Made by a program: the position numbers and the translations under genes. Below the pieces are notes generated by a model, which saw only the letters and a program-made list of their open reading frames with translations, had not been told where the DNA came from and ran no database searches. 64,000 bases of DNA from contig CAWFFV010000034.1 of assembly GCA_963814985.1 (NCBI GenBank), positions 248,001-312,000 of the forward strand, in the 5' to 3' direction. The DNA is from CAWFFV01 sp963814985 (GTDB lineage: Bacteria > Chloroflexota > Ktedonobacteria > Ktedonobacterales > Ktedonobacteraceae). The first letter of the stretch is position 1. Every line of letters starts with the position of its first letter. Positions 54,215 through 62,040 of the stretch are shown here, piece by piece.

Positions 54215-54605
54215 AAGTACAGTTCAGCCATATGATCAGGTCAGTCTGCAAATACGTAGCCTGATTGCGGCTGGGAGGTTGACACCTGGGGCCTCGTTGC
54301 CACCAGTACGCCAACTGGCAGATGATCTGGGGGTTGCGCCCAATACGATCATGCGTGCATACGACGAACTGGAGCGCGATGGTTGGGTGGTCAGGGAAGC
54401 CAGGAAAAGTGTGGCCGTGGCACCTGTGCCACCTCCGATGTATCAGGAGCGTAGGCAGCGCCTCGCACAGGCCGTAGCAGGATTGTTGGATCTTGCATGC
54501 CTGCTTGACGCTACACCTGAAGAGTTACATGTCGAAATTGATCGTCAGGTTGGGCAGCCAGGAAATGGCTTACATGAGAAGAAGAACAAGGAGAGGCTGG
54601 TGTAG
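54192..54605 (+). CDS. GntR-family (YtrA-type) regulator
   Basis: About 137 residues. The winged helix shows YDQVSLQIRSLIAAGRLTPG, ASLPPVRQLADDLGVAPNTI and MRAYDELERDGWVV; the C-terminal helical tail of ~50 residues is the short YtrA type without a ligand domain. TTG 54192 behind GGAGAGGGACAG is preferred over ATG 54078, because residues before it have no family match and lie inside the upstream gene. Confidence 0.82.
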   Translation: MLLIVNHRSTVQPYDQVSLQIRSLIAAGRLTPGASLPPVRQLADDLGVAPNTIMRAYDELERDGWVVREARKSVAVAPVPPPMYQERRQRLAQAVAGLLDLACLLDATPEELHVEIDRQVGQPGNGLHEKKNKERLV

Positions 54606-54688
54606 GGGCGCGGTTCACAAGCCCGTGTTTGCATTATAAACCCGTAATATTGTTTATGCAAACACGGGCTTGTGAACCGCGCCCCTAC
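54602..54688. terminator. Module C copy 2: long bidirectional hairpin
   Basis: Arms of ~38 bases (start GTAGGGGCGCGGTTCACAAG) with few mismatches around a 10-base AT-rich loop, between convergent genes. It is the most complete copy of repeat module C. Confidence 0.8.
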
Positions 54689-54710
54689 GAAATCTGCCTT
54701 TCTGCAAAAA

Positions 54711-55847
54711 TCAGGCCAATGCTTGCTCTAAATCCGCCAGTAGATCCTCTACATCCTCTATACCAACAGAGAGACGTAGCAGAGTATCTGTTACACCTCG
54801 TGGCTCGCGAATCGCTTTAGGGATAGAGCCATGTGTCATTGTAGCAGGATGGCAGACCAGCAATTCGACTCCACCCAGACTTTCGGCGAAGGCGAAGACT
54901 GTGAAGCGCCGTACCACCTGATCTACGTCTGCCAGCGTACCCTTGAATTGGAAGGACACCATACCCCCAAAGCCACTCATCTGACGTTTTGCAAGCGCAT
55001 AATCGGGGTGAGTGGGTAAGCCAGGATAGTAGACCTTCTCTACGCGAGGATGCTCGGTTAAAAATTTCGCGATCACCTGCGCATTCTCTTCATGCTGACG
55101 CATACGTAGCGCTAGAGTCTTGATGCCTCGCAGTGTTAGCCAGGCGTCAAAAGGTCCCGGGATACCACCAGCAGCATTCTGATGGAACTTGAGAGCCTGG
55201 TAAGCCTCTTCATTATTTACGATAAGTGCGCCGCCAATGGTATCACTATGCCCATTAATATACTTCGTTGTGCTGTGGAGAACGATGTCTGCGCCTAGAT
55301 TGAGCGGTTGCTGAAAGTAGGGACTGGAGAAGGTATTATCTACAACAAGTAGCATGTTATGCTGATGGGCAATTTTTGCGATAGCTCTAATATCGACCAG
55401 TCTGAGTAGAGGATTGGTAGGTGTCTCCAGCCAGATCAATCTGGTATTAGGGCGGATTGCCTTCTCATAATCCGCAGCATTGTTCGTCGTAACATAGCTA
55501 GTATCAACATGGTAGCGTCGCATAATCTGCTCGAAAATACGATAGCTGCCGCCATAGAGATCATCACAGGCAACCATATGGTCACCCGCGCTAAGCAGAC
55601 TAAGTACGGCGTTTTCCGCTGCCATACCAGAGGCGAAAGCTAATCCATAGGTACCATCTTCTAATGCCGCAATACAAGCCTCTAAAGATGTACGTGTAGG
55701 GTTTCCTGTACGTGCATACTCAAACCCTTTATGATCGCCTACACCTGCCTGGGCATAGGTAGATGTTTGAAAAATGGGAGTCATGATTGCGCCTGTGATT
55801 GGCTCTGGCTCCTGGCCCGCGTGAATAGCTTTTGTTGAAAATTTCAT
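54711..55847 (-). CDS. Cystathionine gamma-synthase / gamma-lyase family PLP enzyme
   Basis: About 378 residues. STKAIHAGQEPEPITGAIMT, YARTGNPTRTSLE, FASGMAAENAVLSLL, LETPTNPLLRLVDI and DIVLHSTTKYINGHSD (PLP Lys) are all present, ending CHPATMTHGSIP and LLRLSVGIED. The family covers cystathionine gamma-synthase, gamma-lyase and beta-lyase; no single residue decides between them, though the gamma-type is likely. ATG 55847 (MKFSTKAIHAG) with GGAGGAGAGTCGGTGC is chosen over 55925. No Cys/Met partner gene is adjacent. Confidence 0.9.
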   Translation of the reverse strand: MKFSTKAIHAGQEPEPITGAIMTPIFQTSTYAQAGVGDHKGFEYARTGNPTRTSLEACIAALEDGTYGLAFASGMAAENAVLSLLSAGDHMVACDDLYGGSYRIFEQIMRRYHVDTSYVTTNNAADYEKAIRPNTRLIWLETPTNPLLRLVDIRAIAKIAHQHNMLLVVDNTFSSPYFQQPLNLGADIVLHSTTKYINGHSDTIGGALIVNNEEAYQALKFHQNAAGGIPGPFDAWLTLRGIKTLALRMRQHEENAQVIAKFLTEHPRVEKVYYPGLPTHPDYALAKRQMSGFGGMVSFQFKGTLADVDQVVRRFTVFAFAESLGGVELLVCHPATMTHGSIPKAIREPRGVTDTLLRLSVGIEDVEDLLADLEQALA

Positions 55848-55959
55848 GCACCGACTCTCCTCCAACGACCTCAAGCGAAAGGGGTCATTTTTTATATTGA
55901 GTGAATATACCATCATTGGCGTCAAAGAACAAGGAATGGTAACTCTTCAAGTCCCCTCG

Positions 55960-56033
55960 CCAAAGGCGCTGAGAAATCAGGAAAAGAGGGCCTGAAGAAC
56001 TATAGAAGTGTGAGGTACCTCACACTTCTATAG
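55960..56033. repeat. Module B copy and 34-bp perfect palindrome
   Basis: CGCCAAAGGCGCTGAGAAATC then AGGAAAAGAGG and CTGAAGAAC is module B. It runs into CTATAGAAGTGTGAGG with its exact inverse (56000-56033). It lies upstream of both divergent genes. Confidence 0.7.
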
Positions 56034-56200
56034 TGAACTAATCTATTGCAAATGACTTCAAATTTGAAGTACACTGCTTACAGGGAGATACTACCGGCAT
56101 ACTATGAAAATGATGTCAGTACATCCTCATCGAATAAGTATACTTTTGATGAAATAACCTATGTATTGCTTCGATTATCTCTCAATTTAGGAGCACCATC

Positions 56201-57043
56201 ATGTTTAAACGAACTGTAGTACCTATGATCTTGTTCTGTCTTGCCGTTTTTTCATTAGCAGGGTGTGTGAGTAGTGGTTCTGGTGGTCCAACACCAGTGC
56301 CGACGGTTCCGCCGACGACGCCAACGCCAACACCCTCTCCAGTGGCTACGCCAGTACCCTTTGCCGTAACAAGTATTGATATGGCTGTCAATCCTCCTTC
56401 TATTGCTGGCGTGGCCTGTGGAACCAGTGTCAATGTTGCCTATATTGCAACCTTCCATGTCCCAGCCCATACTGCTGGTGGGACCGTCAACTTTTTATAC
56501 ACTGTCAACAATGGGCGTTCCACTCCCTCGGCCAGCATCACTTTTGGCCCAGGAGAAACGCAGAAAACGTATACCTTCAACTGGTCGGGCGTTCTCTCAC
56601 CTGACAACGTCTACCCTGGTCTGGGTGGAGTTATCGTCACCAGCCCTGGCTCATTGAGATCGCCGACGATCAAACCTGATGGGAATTGTCTCGTTTCAGG
56701 CGCATTCAAGGTCACAAGTGTTAACCTTGCCGTTAATCCTACATCGATTGCTGGTAGGACCTGTGGAAGCGCTATCACTCTCACCTATACGGCAACCTTC
56801 AATGTTGCGCCTAACGGCCCTGGCGGAGCAATCCAGTTTAACTACACCACGAACAACGGACGTTCTCAAACGCCTACACAAACTATAAATGTTGCTCCTG
56901 GAAGTACCTCAAAGACGTATACTTTTACTGTGTCAGGAACGCTCTATGCGGATCATACCTTCCCTGGTATTGCTATTGTAATGGTAACAAGCCCTAACAA
57001 TATCCTTTCACCAGGCCTGAAACCCAGCGGACAATGTGTCTAA
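56201..57043 (+). CDS. Lipoprotein with two Ig-like repeats
   Basis: A 280-residue protein. Signal with lipobox SLAGC (Cys about 22), a Pro/Thr stalk (PTVPPTTPTPTPSPVATP), then two ~110-residue repeats: FAVTSIDMAVNPPSIAGVAC and FKVTSVNLAVNPTSIAGRTC. Each has one Cys near its start and one near its end (DGNC, SGQC), likely a disulfide, and a NNGRS motif. Anchored on the outer face; function unknown. The repeats are ~45% identical, an old duplication. Confidence 0.75.
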   Translation: MFKRTVVPMILFCLAVFSLAGCVSSGSGGPTPVPTVPPTTPTPTPSPVATPVPFAVTSIDMAVNPPSIAGVACGTSVNVAYIATFHVPAHTAGGTVNFLYTVNNGRSTPSASITFGPGETQKTYTFNWSGVLSPDNVYPGLGGVIVTSPGSLRSPTIKPDGNCLVSGAFKVTSVNLAVNPTSIAGRTCGSAITLTYTATFNVAPNGPGGAIQFNYTTNNGRSQTPTQTINVAPGSTSKTYTFTVSGTLYADHTFPGIAIVMVTSPNNILSPGLKPSGQCV

Positions 57044-57059
57044 TTCTCCCATTGCCCTC

Positions 57060-57150
57060 TCGAATATTGATCCCAGGTGTAGGGGTGCGGTTTACAAGCC
57101 TGTATGTACATCAACGGTACAACAGGCTTGTGAACTGCATCCCTATGCTC
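57060..57150. repeat. Repeat module C, copy 3
   Basis: CCCTCTCGAATATTGATCCC is followed by TAGGGGTGCGGTTTACAAGC and the imperfect inverse ACAGGCTTGTGAACTGCATC. It lies between two same-strand genes and keeps a weak terminator shape. Confidence 0.6.
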
Positions 57151-57252
57151 CTGACATCCTCTGCAACCAGGAGACCTGTCTATTCGTTTAATTTATGGTA
57201 TGCTATGCAGAGATGTCCATCCGACCAGAAGACACAACAGGGAAACATTGCC

Positions 57253-58074
57253 ATGAGTACACCACGAATGCCACACTCGCACAATTCAAATTATTCCTCA
57301 CCTGGGAGTAAGCCGATTGTTGGAGCTTTGCTTGTACATGGGTTGAATGGGAGTAGGCGGGATATGGAGGAGTTATATGCTCTGCTCGTATCTCATGGGA
57401 TAGTAGCGGAGAATATCCTCTTGCCTGGACATGGTAGTCATGTACGCGACATGCTCTCGTTGGGTTGGCCTGAGTGGGCACACGCAGTCCGTCACGAATT
57501 ACGTCTGCTGAAACAGCGCTGTGATGTGGTGTTTCTCATTGGGCACTCACTGGGTGGTGCACTCTGTTTGCATACTGCTGCGCATGAGGAAGTGGCGGGA
57601 ATAGTGACTATGTGTGCGCCTTTGCATATGCATCCATGGATGCATCCGGCCGTGCGTCTGGCGAAACGTTTTACGCCATTGCTTCCCACACTACGTGAGG
57701 ATATACGTGATCCAGAGGCTCGTCGTCGCTATACGCGCGATGTGTATCGCTGGACTCCTATGGCCCCGGTGGAAAGCATGTTACGCCATTTGCCACAAGT
57801 CCGCGCAGAACTACCACATGTGACTGTGCCAGCATTGGTGATAACTTCCATTCATGATCACGTAGTTCCAGCGCGTGATGGACGCGAGATTTATCGTCTG
57901 CTTGGTTCCCAGGATAAACATCTTGTGACCTTGCATCGCTCGTATCATGTGATCATGAAAGATCATGACCGGGATGAAGTTCTCGCTAAAACCCTGGCCT
58001 TTGTACAACGTCATACGCCTAAAGCAAAGTTACATCGAAAGCACGAACCTCCTATGACCGATCAGGCCGTGTAG
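57253..58074 (+). CDS. Alpha/beta hydrolase, carboxylesterase-like
   Basis: About 273 residues. ALLVHGLNGSRRDMEELYAL is the oxyanion segment, LIGHSLGGALCL the Ser nucleophile, ITSIHDHVVPARDGREIY the Asp and HRSYHVIMKDHDR the His. This is the pattern of thermostable monoacylglycerol lipase / carboxylesterase Est30. ATG 57253 (MSTPRMPHSH) is chosen; the frame is open upstream through repeat C. Confidence 0.85.
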   Translation: MSTPRMPHSHNSNYSSPGSKPIVGALLVHGLNGSRRDMEELYALLVSHGIVAENILLPGHGSHVRDMLSLGWPEWAHAVRHELRLLKQRCDVVFLIGHSLGGALCLHTAAHEEVAGIVTMCAPLHMHPWMHPAVRLAKRFTPLLPTLREDIRDPEARRRYTRDVYRWTPMAPVESMLRHLPQVRAELPHVTVPALVITSIHDHVVPARDGREIYRLLGSQDKHLVTLHRSYHVIMKDHDRDEVLAKTLAFVQRHTPKAKLHRKHEPPMTDQAV

Positions 58075-58205
58075 TTCTCTTCGAGGGATAGCGGACATAC
58101 ACACCTCAGAGGAAAGTTCGTGACATATTTTCTGTATATTTAACAGATGTAGCTATTTATATGCTGATAATTGTCAACAGGATATTTTGAAGGTGATAGA
58201 TAACC

Positions 58206-59633
58206 TTGACACAACAAGTAAGTAGTCCGCCAGAACAACCGGGGGAGCACCCGCCGATATCGCAACCGTTACCGCGCCAGACTCCCCGCTTTTCCAGGGT
58301 TGGTATTGTCTCTTTACTCGTCCTCATTGGTTTGCAAGTCCTCTTGTGCACTGGTCTGTTGATTGGTAACCTGCCACAGGCAATCGCTCTGTCCACACCA
58401 CACCTCGCACAAACCATGCAAGCTAGCGGTCAGAATGATACAGGTCCTCTGTCAATTCCAGGCGATGCTACCGTACCCACTCTACAAATATCCGGCGAGC
58501 ATTATATGGTCTATGAGCAGCAGAATACTGTTGATCTCATCTCTGTTGCAGGAGGAGGACCTACTGTTGTCGCGACGCCAGGGTATGTCTACAACCGGGC
58601 TATCCCACCGATCCTGACACCATCAGGCCAACTGCTGTATAGTGGCGATGGACTCTGGTTGACAGATCTCTTTGGTGGAACTCCCGAACAGGTTGCAACC
58701 TTGCCGGCAGGTCAGGTGATTACTTCGATGGCCTTAAGTAGCGATGGTACGACAGTTGCCTGGAGTACGGAGCCAATAGACGGCGATGGTATGAGCAGTT
58801 TGTATGCTGGACCTTTGGATGCATCTCTCTTAGTTTATCAACATTCTGCTTCTGATTGTCCATGCTATCGTGTCTTCTCCTTTCTAAATGGTGCTGGTAC
58901 ACAGGGGAATACCACGCTCTTGCTCACCGATGATCGAGGCGATCACCATGCGGTTCAGTATGGTTTGTGGTCTTTCGATCTGACTGGTACCCAACCTGGA
59001 AACTTACAACAAATCTTAGATGAAGATCCGCAGCAAGGGCCATTAATGCTTGCTCCCTCTGGTAGTACTTTGCTGTACTCTCGTAATGAAGGGGTTGTAC
59101 CTGCTCCTTCCGATAGTAGCGTACCCGATGATGTGGCCGCATTGAACTATGCGAATAGTCTTCTGGTAACCACTATCACTAAAAATCCCACCATGCCATT
59201 GAGTACGTCACATGTTGTGCTTGCAGAACAGCATGATCTCAACAACTCTGGTACCTATCACTGGGTGACAACGCCGCTCTTTTCACCGGATGGGCATACC
59301 CTGGTGTATATCGTCTTTTCCAGTGATGCGCAGGTGCCTTTTGCCCGTCATAGTGCCGTCTATACCGTACAGGTGAGTGGTTCAGGAGCGAAGCTCCATA
59401 CCAGCAAACCACAGTTACTTGCAACCTCGTCATCACTCTTTATGGAACTCGGTGTGTGGCTGAACGATCATGTTGTGACCTTTTATGCTGATGACGCAAT
59501 GTATGTTCTCGATATTAATAGTGGGGCAGTAACGCAAGTTGCCATGATGGGTGCTTATGCTCGTGCTGTGGCTATTGTGCAAAGGAGCGCCGTTGAAAAT
59601 ACACCAGAAGCAAGTGCCACCTCCCATCGGTAG
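58206..59633 (+). CDS. Membrane-anchored beta-propeller-like protein
   Basis: A 475-residue protein. A Pro-rich cytosolic N terminus (~30 residues), one membrane helix (VGIVSLLVLIGLQVLLCTGL), then ~400 extracellular residues rich in beta blades of TolB/WD40-like type (ILTPSGQLLYSGDGLWLTDL, SSDGTTVAWSTE, APSGSTLLYSRNEG, FSPDGHTLVYIVFSSD). No enzyme motif. Start is TTG 58206 behind AAGGTGATAGATAACC; no ATG is well placed. The last 62 bases overlap the end of the convergent glucoamylase frame. Confidence 0.7.
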   Translation: MTQQVSSPPEQPGEHPPISQPLPRQTPRFSRVGIVSLLVLIGLQVLLCTGLLIGNLPQAIALSTPHLAQTMQASGQNDTGPLSIPGDATVPTLQISGEHYMVYEQQNTVDLISVAGGGPTVVATPGYVYNRAIPPILTPSGQLLYSGDGLWLTDLFGGTPEQVATLPAGQVITSMALSSDGTTVAWSTEPIDGDGMSSLYAGPLDASLLVYQHSASDCPCYRVFSFLNGAGTQGNTTLLLTDDRGDHHAVQYGLWSFDLTGTQPGNLQQILDEDPQQGPLMLAPSGSTLLYSRNEGVVPAPSDSSVPDDVAALNYANSLLVTTITKNPTMPLSTSHVVLAEQHDLNNSGTYHWVTTPLFSPDGHTLVYIVFSSDAQVPFARHSAVYTVQVSGSGAKLHTSKPQLLATSSSLFMELGVWLNDHVVTFYADDAMYVLDINSGAVTQVAMMGAYARAVAIVQRSAVENTPEASATSHR

Positions 59634-61803
59634 GGGCGGGGTTCACAAGCCAGTGGTATTTACGGGAAAACCGAAAGGCTTGTGAATCGCACGGTGGACT
59701 GGTGAACCGCGTACCTACTGCTCTGTCAAACGTCATTGAGTTCACAGGAAGAGGAAGTGACCCGAAAGGGGTAGTGAACCCTTTCGGGGTCATGTTCCCA
59801 TTGATGTTTACGAGCCTACCCTGCGAGAAATAACGATAGCGACCAAGGTACCAGCGCACAGTTAGTACATACTCGGCATGACTCCAGGTCAGCGGAGAAA
59901 CGCTCAGCGGCTCACTGGTGAAGGGATTCACCTGCTCTGCCATTACGCCACTTGGCAATGCATGGGCGCGTACCCATTCCATAAGAGGTAGAGCCTGATG
60001 CAATTCATCAAGTGAATTGGCATGCGCAATGCGATACTGTGCCAACCAGAGCGTACAAATAAACCAGGGATTGCCCTGCGCCAGCCCCAGATCGCTTGTT
60101 ACCTGGTAATAGTAATCATTTTCATAGCGTGCCATGCCGCCTACCTCAGTTTTGACCCATAACGCCTGCTCCAGCGCCTGCATCGTCCTCTCCATGCGGG
60201 GGTCATGCACCGATAGCATACCAAACTGAAAAAGGCCACAGAGACTACTATCAAGTGTGGCATCCTTTTGTATGGAACCATCCTCCCCCACTGTAATCAT
60301 ACGCAGGAAGTGTCCATGCTCCTCATCCCATAGATAGCGCAGAGCCGCATCTTTGATCTCTTCTGCCGCATTGTGGTATCTTGTGGCCTGCTGTTCTTCG
60401 CCGAAGAGTTGCGCGAAACGAGTAGCGGCCTCCAGGCCAGCATAGACCGCCGCCGTCGTATAGGCTAGAATCCCCCTGCGTTCCTCCCAGAGATCGAACG
60501 AGGCATCAGGTAATTTTGTTGTCTCATCCCGGTAATTGATAAGAAATTCGGCGGCAGGTGTGATAAATGCGTGATAGTGCGGAGCCACGAATTCAACATC
60601 ATGGAAATGATTATAATGCTGCCACAGGCTATAGAGCACTAATGCAGTCTCATCCTCTTGAATAGGCAGTTGTGGCTTACCATCCTTATCAATCCATGCT
60701 TGCCAGCTACTACCCCAGGAACGATCAGGATTATATTTGTGTAGTAGATAGCCATCAGGAGTCAGGACAGAACTACAAAACTGGTAGAAGTCATGGGTTA
60801 CTTCAGCATATCCCGCATGGCTGAGTGCATTCGCAACAAGAGCACCATCCCGAGGCCACATATACGAATAGGTATCGTTCGAGAATTGCTCTACGTCGGC
60901 ATCATTACCGGCGATAATGCCCCCTTCATGATCAATCTGGGTGCGTAGTATCAGCAAACTCTGTTTATAGAGCCTGACCAGCTCCGGTGAGAGATCAGCA
61001 AAATCCTGGTTGTCCTTATTAACCCAGCGATGCCAGTAGTTCCGCGTACGCATAAGCAAGACTTCCGGCGTATACGAGCGAATAATGCCATCCAGTTCAG
61101 TCACCTCGCGTATATTCTGACCTACAGCCAGCCAGTGGAATGCTTCGCCACTTGCACCCGCATCCAGGGTTGGCAAATGCAGCGCGATTGTGCCATCCAC
61201 AGATCCCTGTGCAATTGCATTACGCCCAAGCTCTCCATTCTCCGCATCGCGCCACGTACCCTCGGACCCATTGAACTCTTTAACACCTGTTGCCCAACTG
61301 CTGATACCCACCTTAGCCTGCCAGGTGCTTCCTACCTGTCCCCCCATAAGAAAATAGCCGCGCGCCTTGTAAGCAATCAAAGCTTCTAGAGGTGGATAGT
61401 AAAAGACGGTGTTGGCATCAGCATCGTTCCAGATGTGCCAATCGTAATGAAAGAAGAGCCGCACCTCACGAGGAGTATCGGCATGGTTGGTCACCGCGAC
61501 GTGACGTAAAAAGATCGGACGATTGAAATCAACGGTATCGCTAAAGACTAACTGTAGCTTTAACTCAGGATGATAGAGCGTCACATGCGTAACCAGCGTT
61601 TCATCCTCGTATACCACAGTACGCTGCCATCCAGGTGCATCAAGCCAGGCAAATTGCCCTCCGACCCAGACACCAGTATGGCAAATATCGCCCTTAGTAT
61701 GCAACTCCTGACCCACATGAGGCCAATAAATATCACGTAAATTATAATTCTTATCAAAGTTTACCAACAATCTGCTATTTCCCAGAGGAAGATCACGTGG
61801 CAT
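59572..61803 (-). CDS. Glycoside hydrolase family 15 (glucoamylase-like)
   Basis: A 743-residue frame. The N-terminal beta-sandwich (residues ~1-265: RLLVNFDKNYNLRDIYWPHV, RLFFHYDWHIWNDADAN) precedes an (alpha/alpha)6 barrel: DTYSYMWPRDGALVANALSH, DLWEERRGILAYTTAA with the catalytic Glu, and AEQVNPFTSEPLSVSPLTWS near the second acid. GH15 enzymes release glucose from starch, isomaltose or trehalose ends. No signal peptide, so cytosolic. Homology ends near RWYLGRYRYFSQG (~residue 665); the last ~75 residues read through a hairpin and repeat C and are probably not native. Confidence 0.88.
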   Translation of the reverse strand: MPRDLPLGNSRLLVNFDKNYNLRDIYWPHVGQELHTKGDICHTGVWVGGQFAWLDAPGWQRTVVYEDETLVTHVTLYHPELKLQLVFSDTVDFNRPIFLRHVAVTNHADTPREVRLFFHYDWHIWNDADANTVFYYPPLEALIAYKARGYFLMGGQVGSTWQAKVGISSWATGVKEFNGSEGTWRDAENGELGRNAIAQGSVDGTIALHLPTLDAGASGEAFHWLAVGQNIREVTELDGIIRSYTPEVLLMRTRNYWHRWVNKDNQDFADLSPELVRLYKQSLLILRTQIDHEGGIIAGNDADVEQFSNDTYSYMWPRDGALVANALSHAGYAEVTHDFYQFCSSVLTPDGYLLHKYNPDRSWGSSWQAWIDKDGKPQLPIQEDETALVLYSLWQHYNHFHDVEFVAPHYHAFITPAAEFLINYRDETTKLPDASFDLWEERRGILAYTTAAVYAGLEAATRFAQLFGEEQQATRYHNAAEEIKDAALRYLWDEEHGHFLRMITVGEDGSIQKDATLDSSLCGLFQFGMLSVHDPRMERTMQALEQALWVKTEVGGMARYENDYYYQVTSDLGLAQGNPWFICTLWLAQYRIAHANSLDELHQALPLMEWVRAHALPSGVMAEQVNPFTSEPLSVSPLTWSHAEYVLTVRWYLGRYRYFSQGRLVNINGNMTPKGFTTPFGSLPLPVNSMTFDRAVGTRFTSPPCDSQAFRFSRKYHWLVNPAPTDGRWHLLLVYFQRRSFAQ
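59628..59725. repeat. Repeat module C, copy 4
   Basis: GTAGGGGCGGGGTTCACAAG, inverse near GTGAACCGCGTACCTAC, with an internal AGGCTTGTGAATCGCAC. It lies inside the 3' end of the GH15 frame. Confidence 0.65.
59759..59791. terminator. Hairpin within the GH15 3' end
   Basis: GACCCGAAAGGG pairs with CCCTTTCGGGGTC across an 8-base loop. It could end the + strand propeller transcript. Confidence 0.5.
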
Positions 61804-62040
61804 ACAACCTTATTCCTTTCATTCCATTGAGCGCATTATAGTACAGCACATCCGTCTGTATTTTGCGAGAACACATACCTGTCATTATATACCCAGGCAA
61901 TGCTAAAGATAGAGAAACAAAATAAAACGTTTTACCATGTATTACACTATACCCACTCATCTCCTCCATGCTATAATAACGCCAAATTGCGATGTTCATT
62001 ATTAAAGATCCACTCAGAAATCTCGTAGAGGAAAAAACAT
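61804..62040. promoter_or_regulatory. Divergent promoter region, GH15 / ATPase
   Basis: AT-rich, no gene. It ends in TAGAGGAAAAAACAT in front of the ATPase ATG. No clear hexamer pair. Confidence 0.4.
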
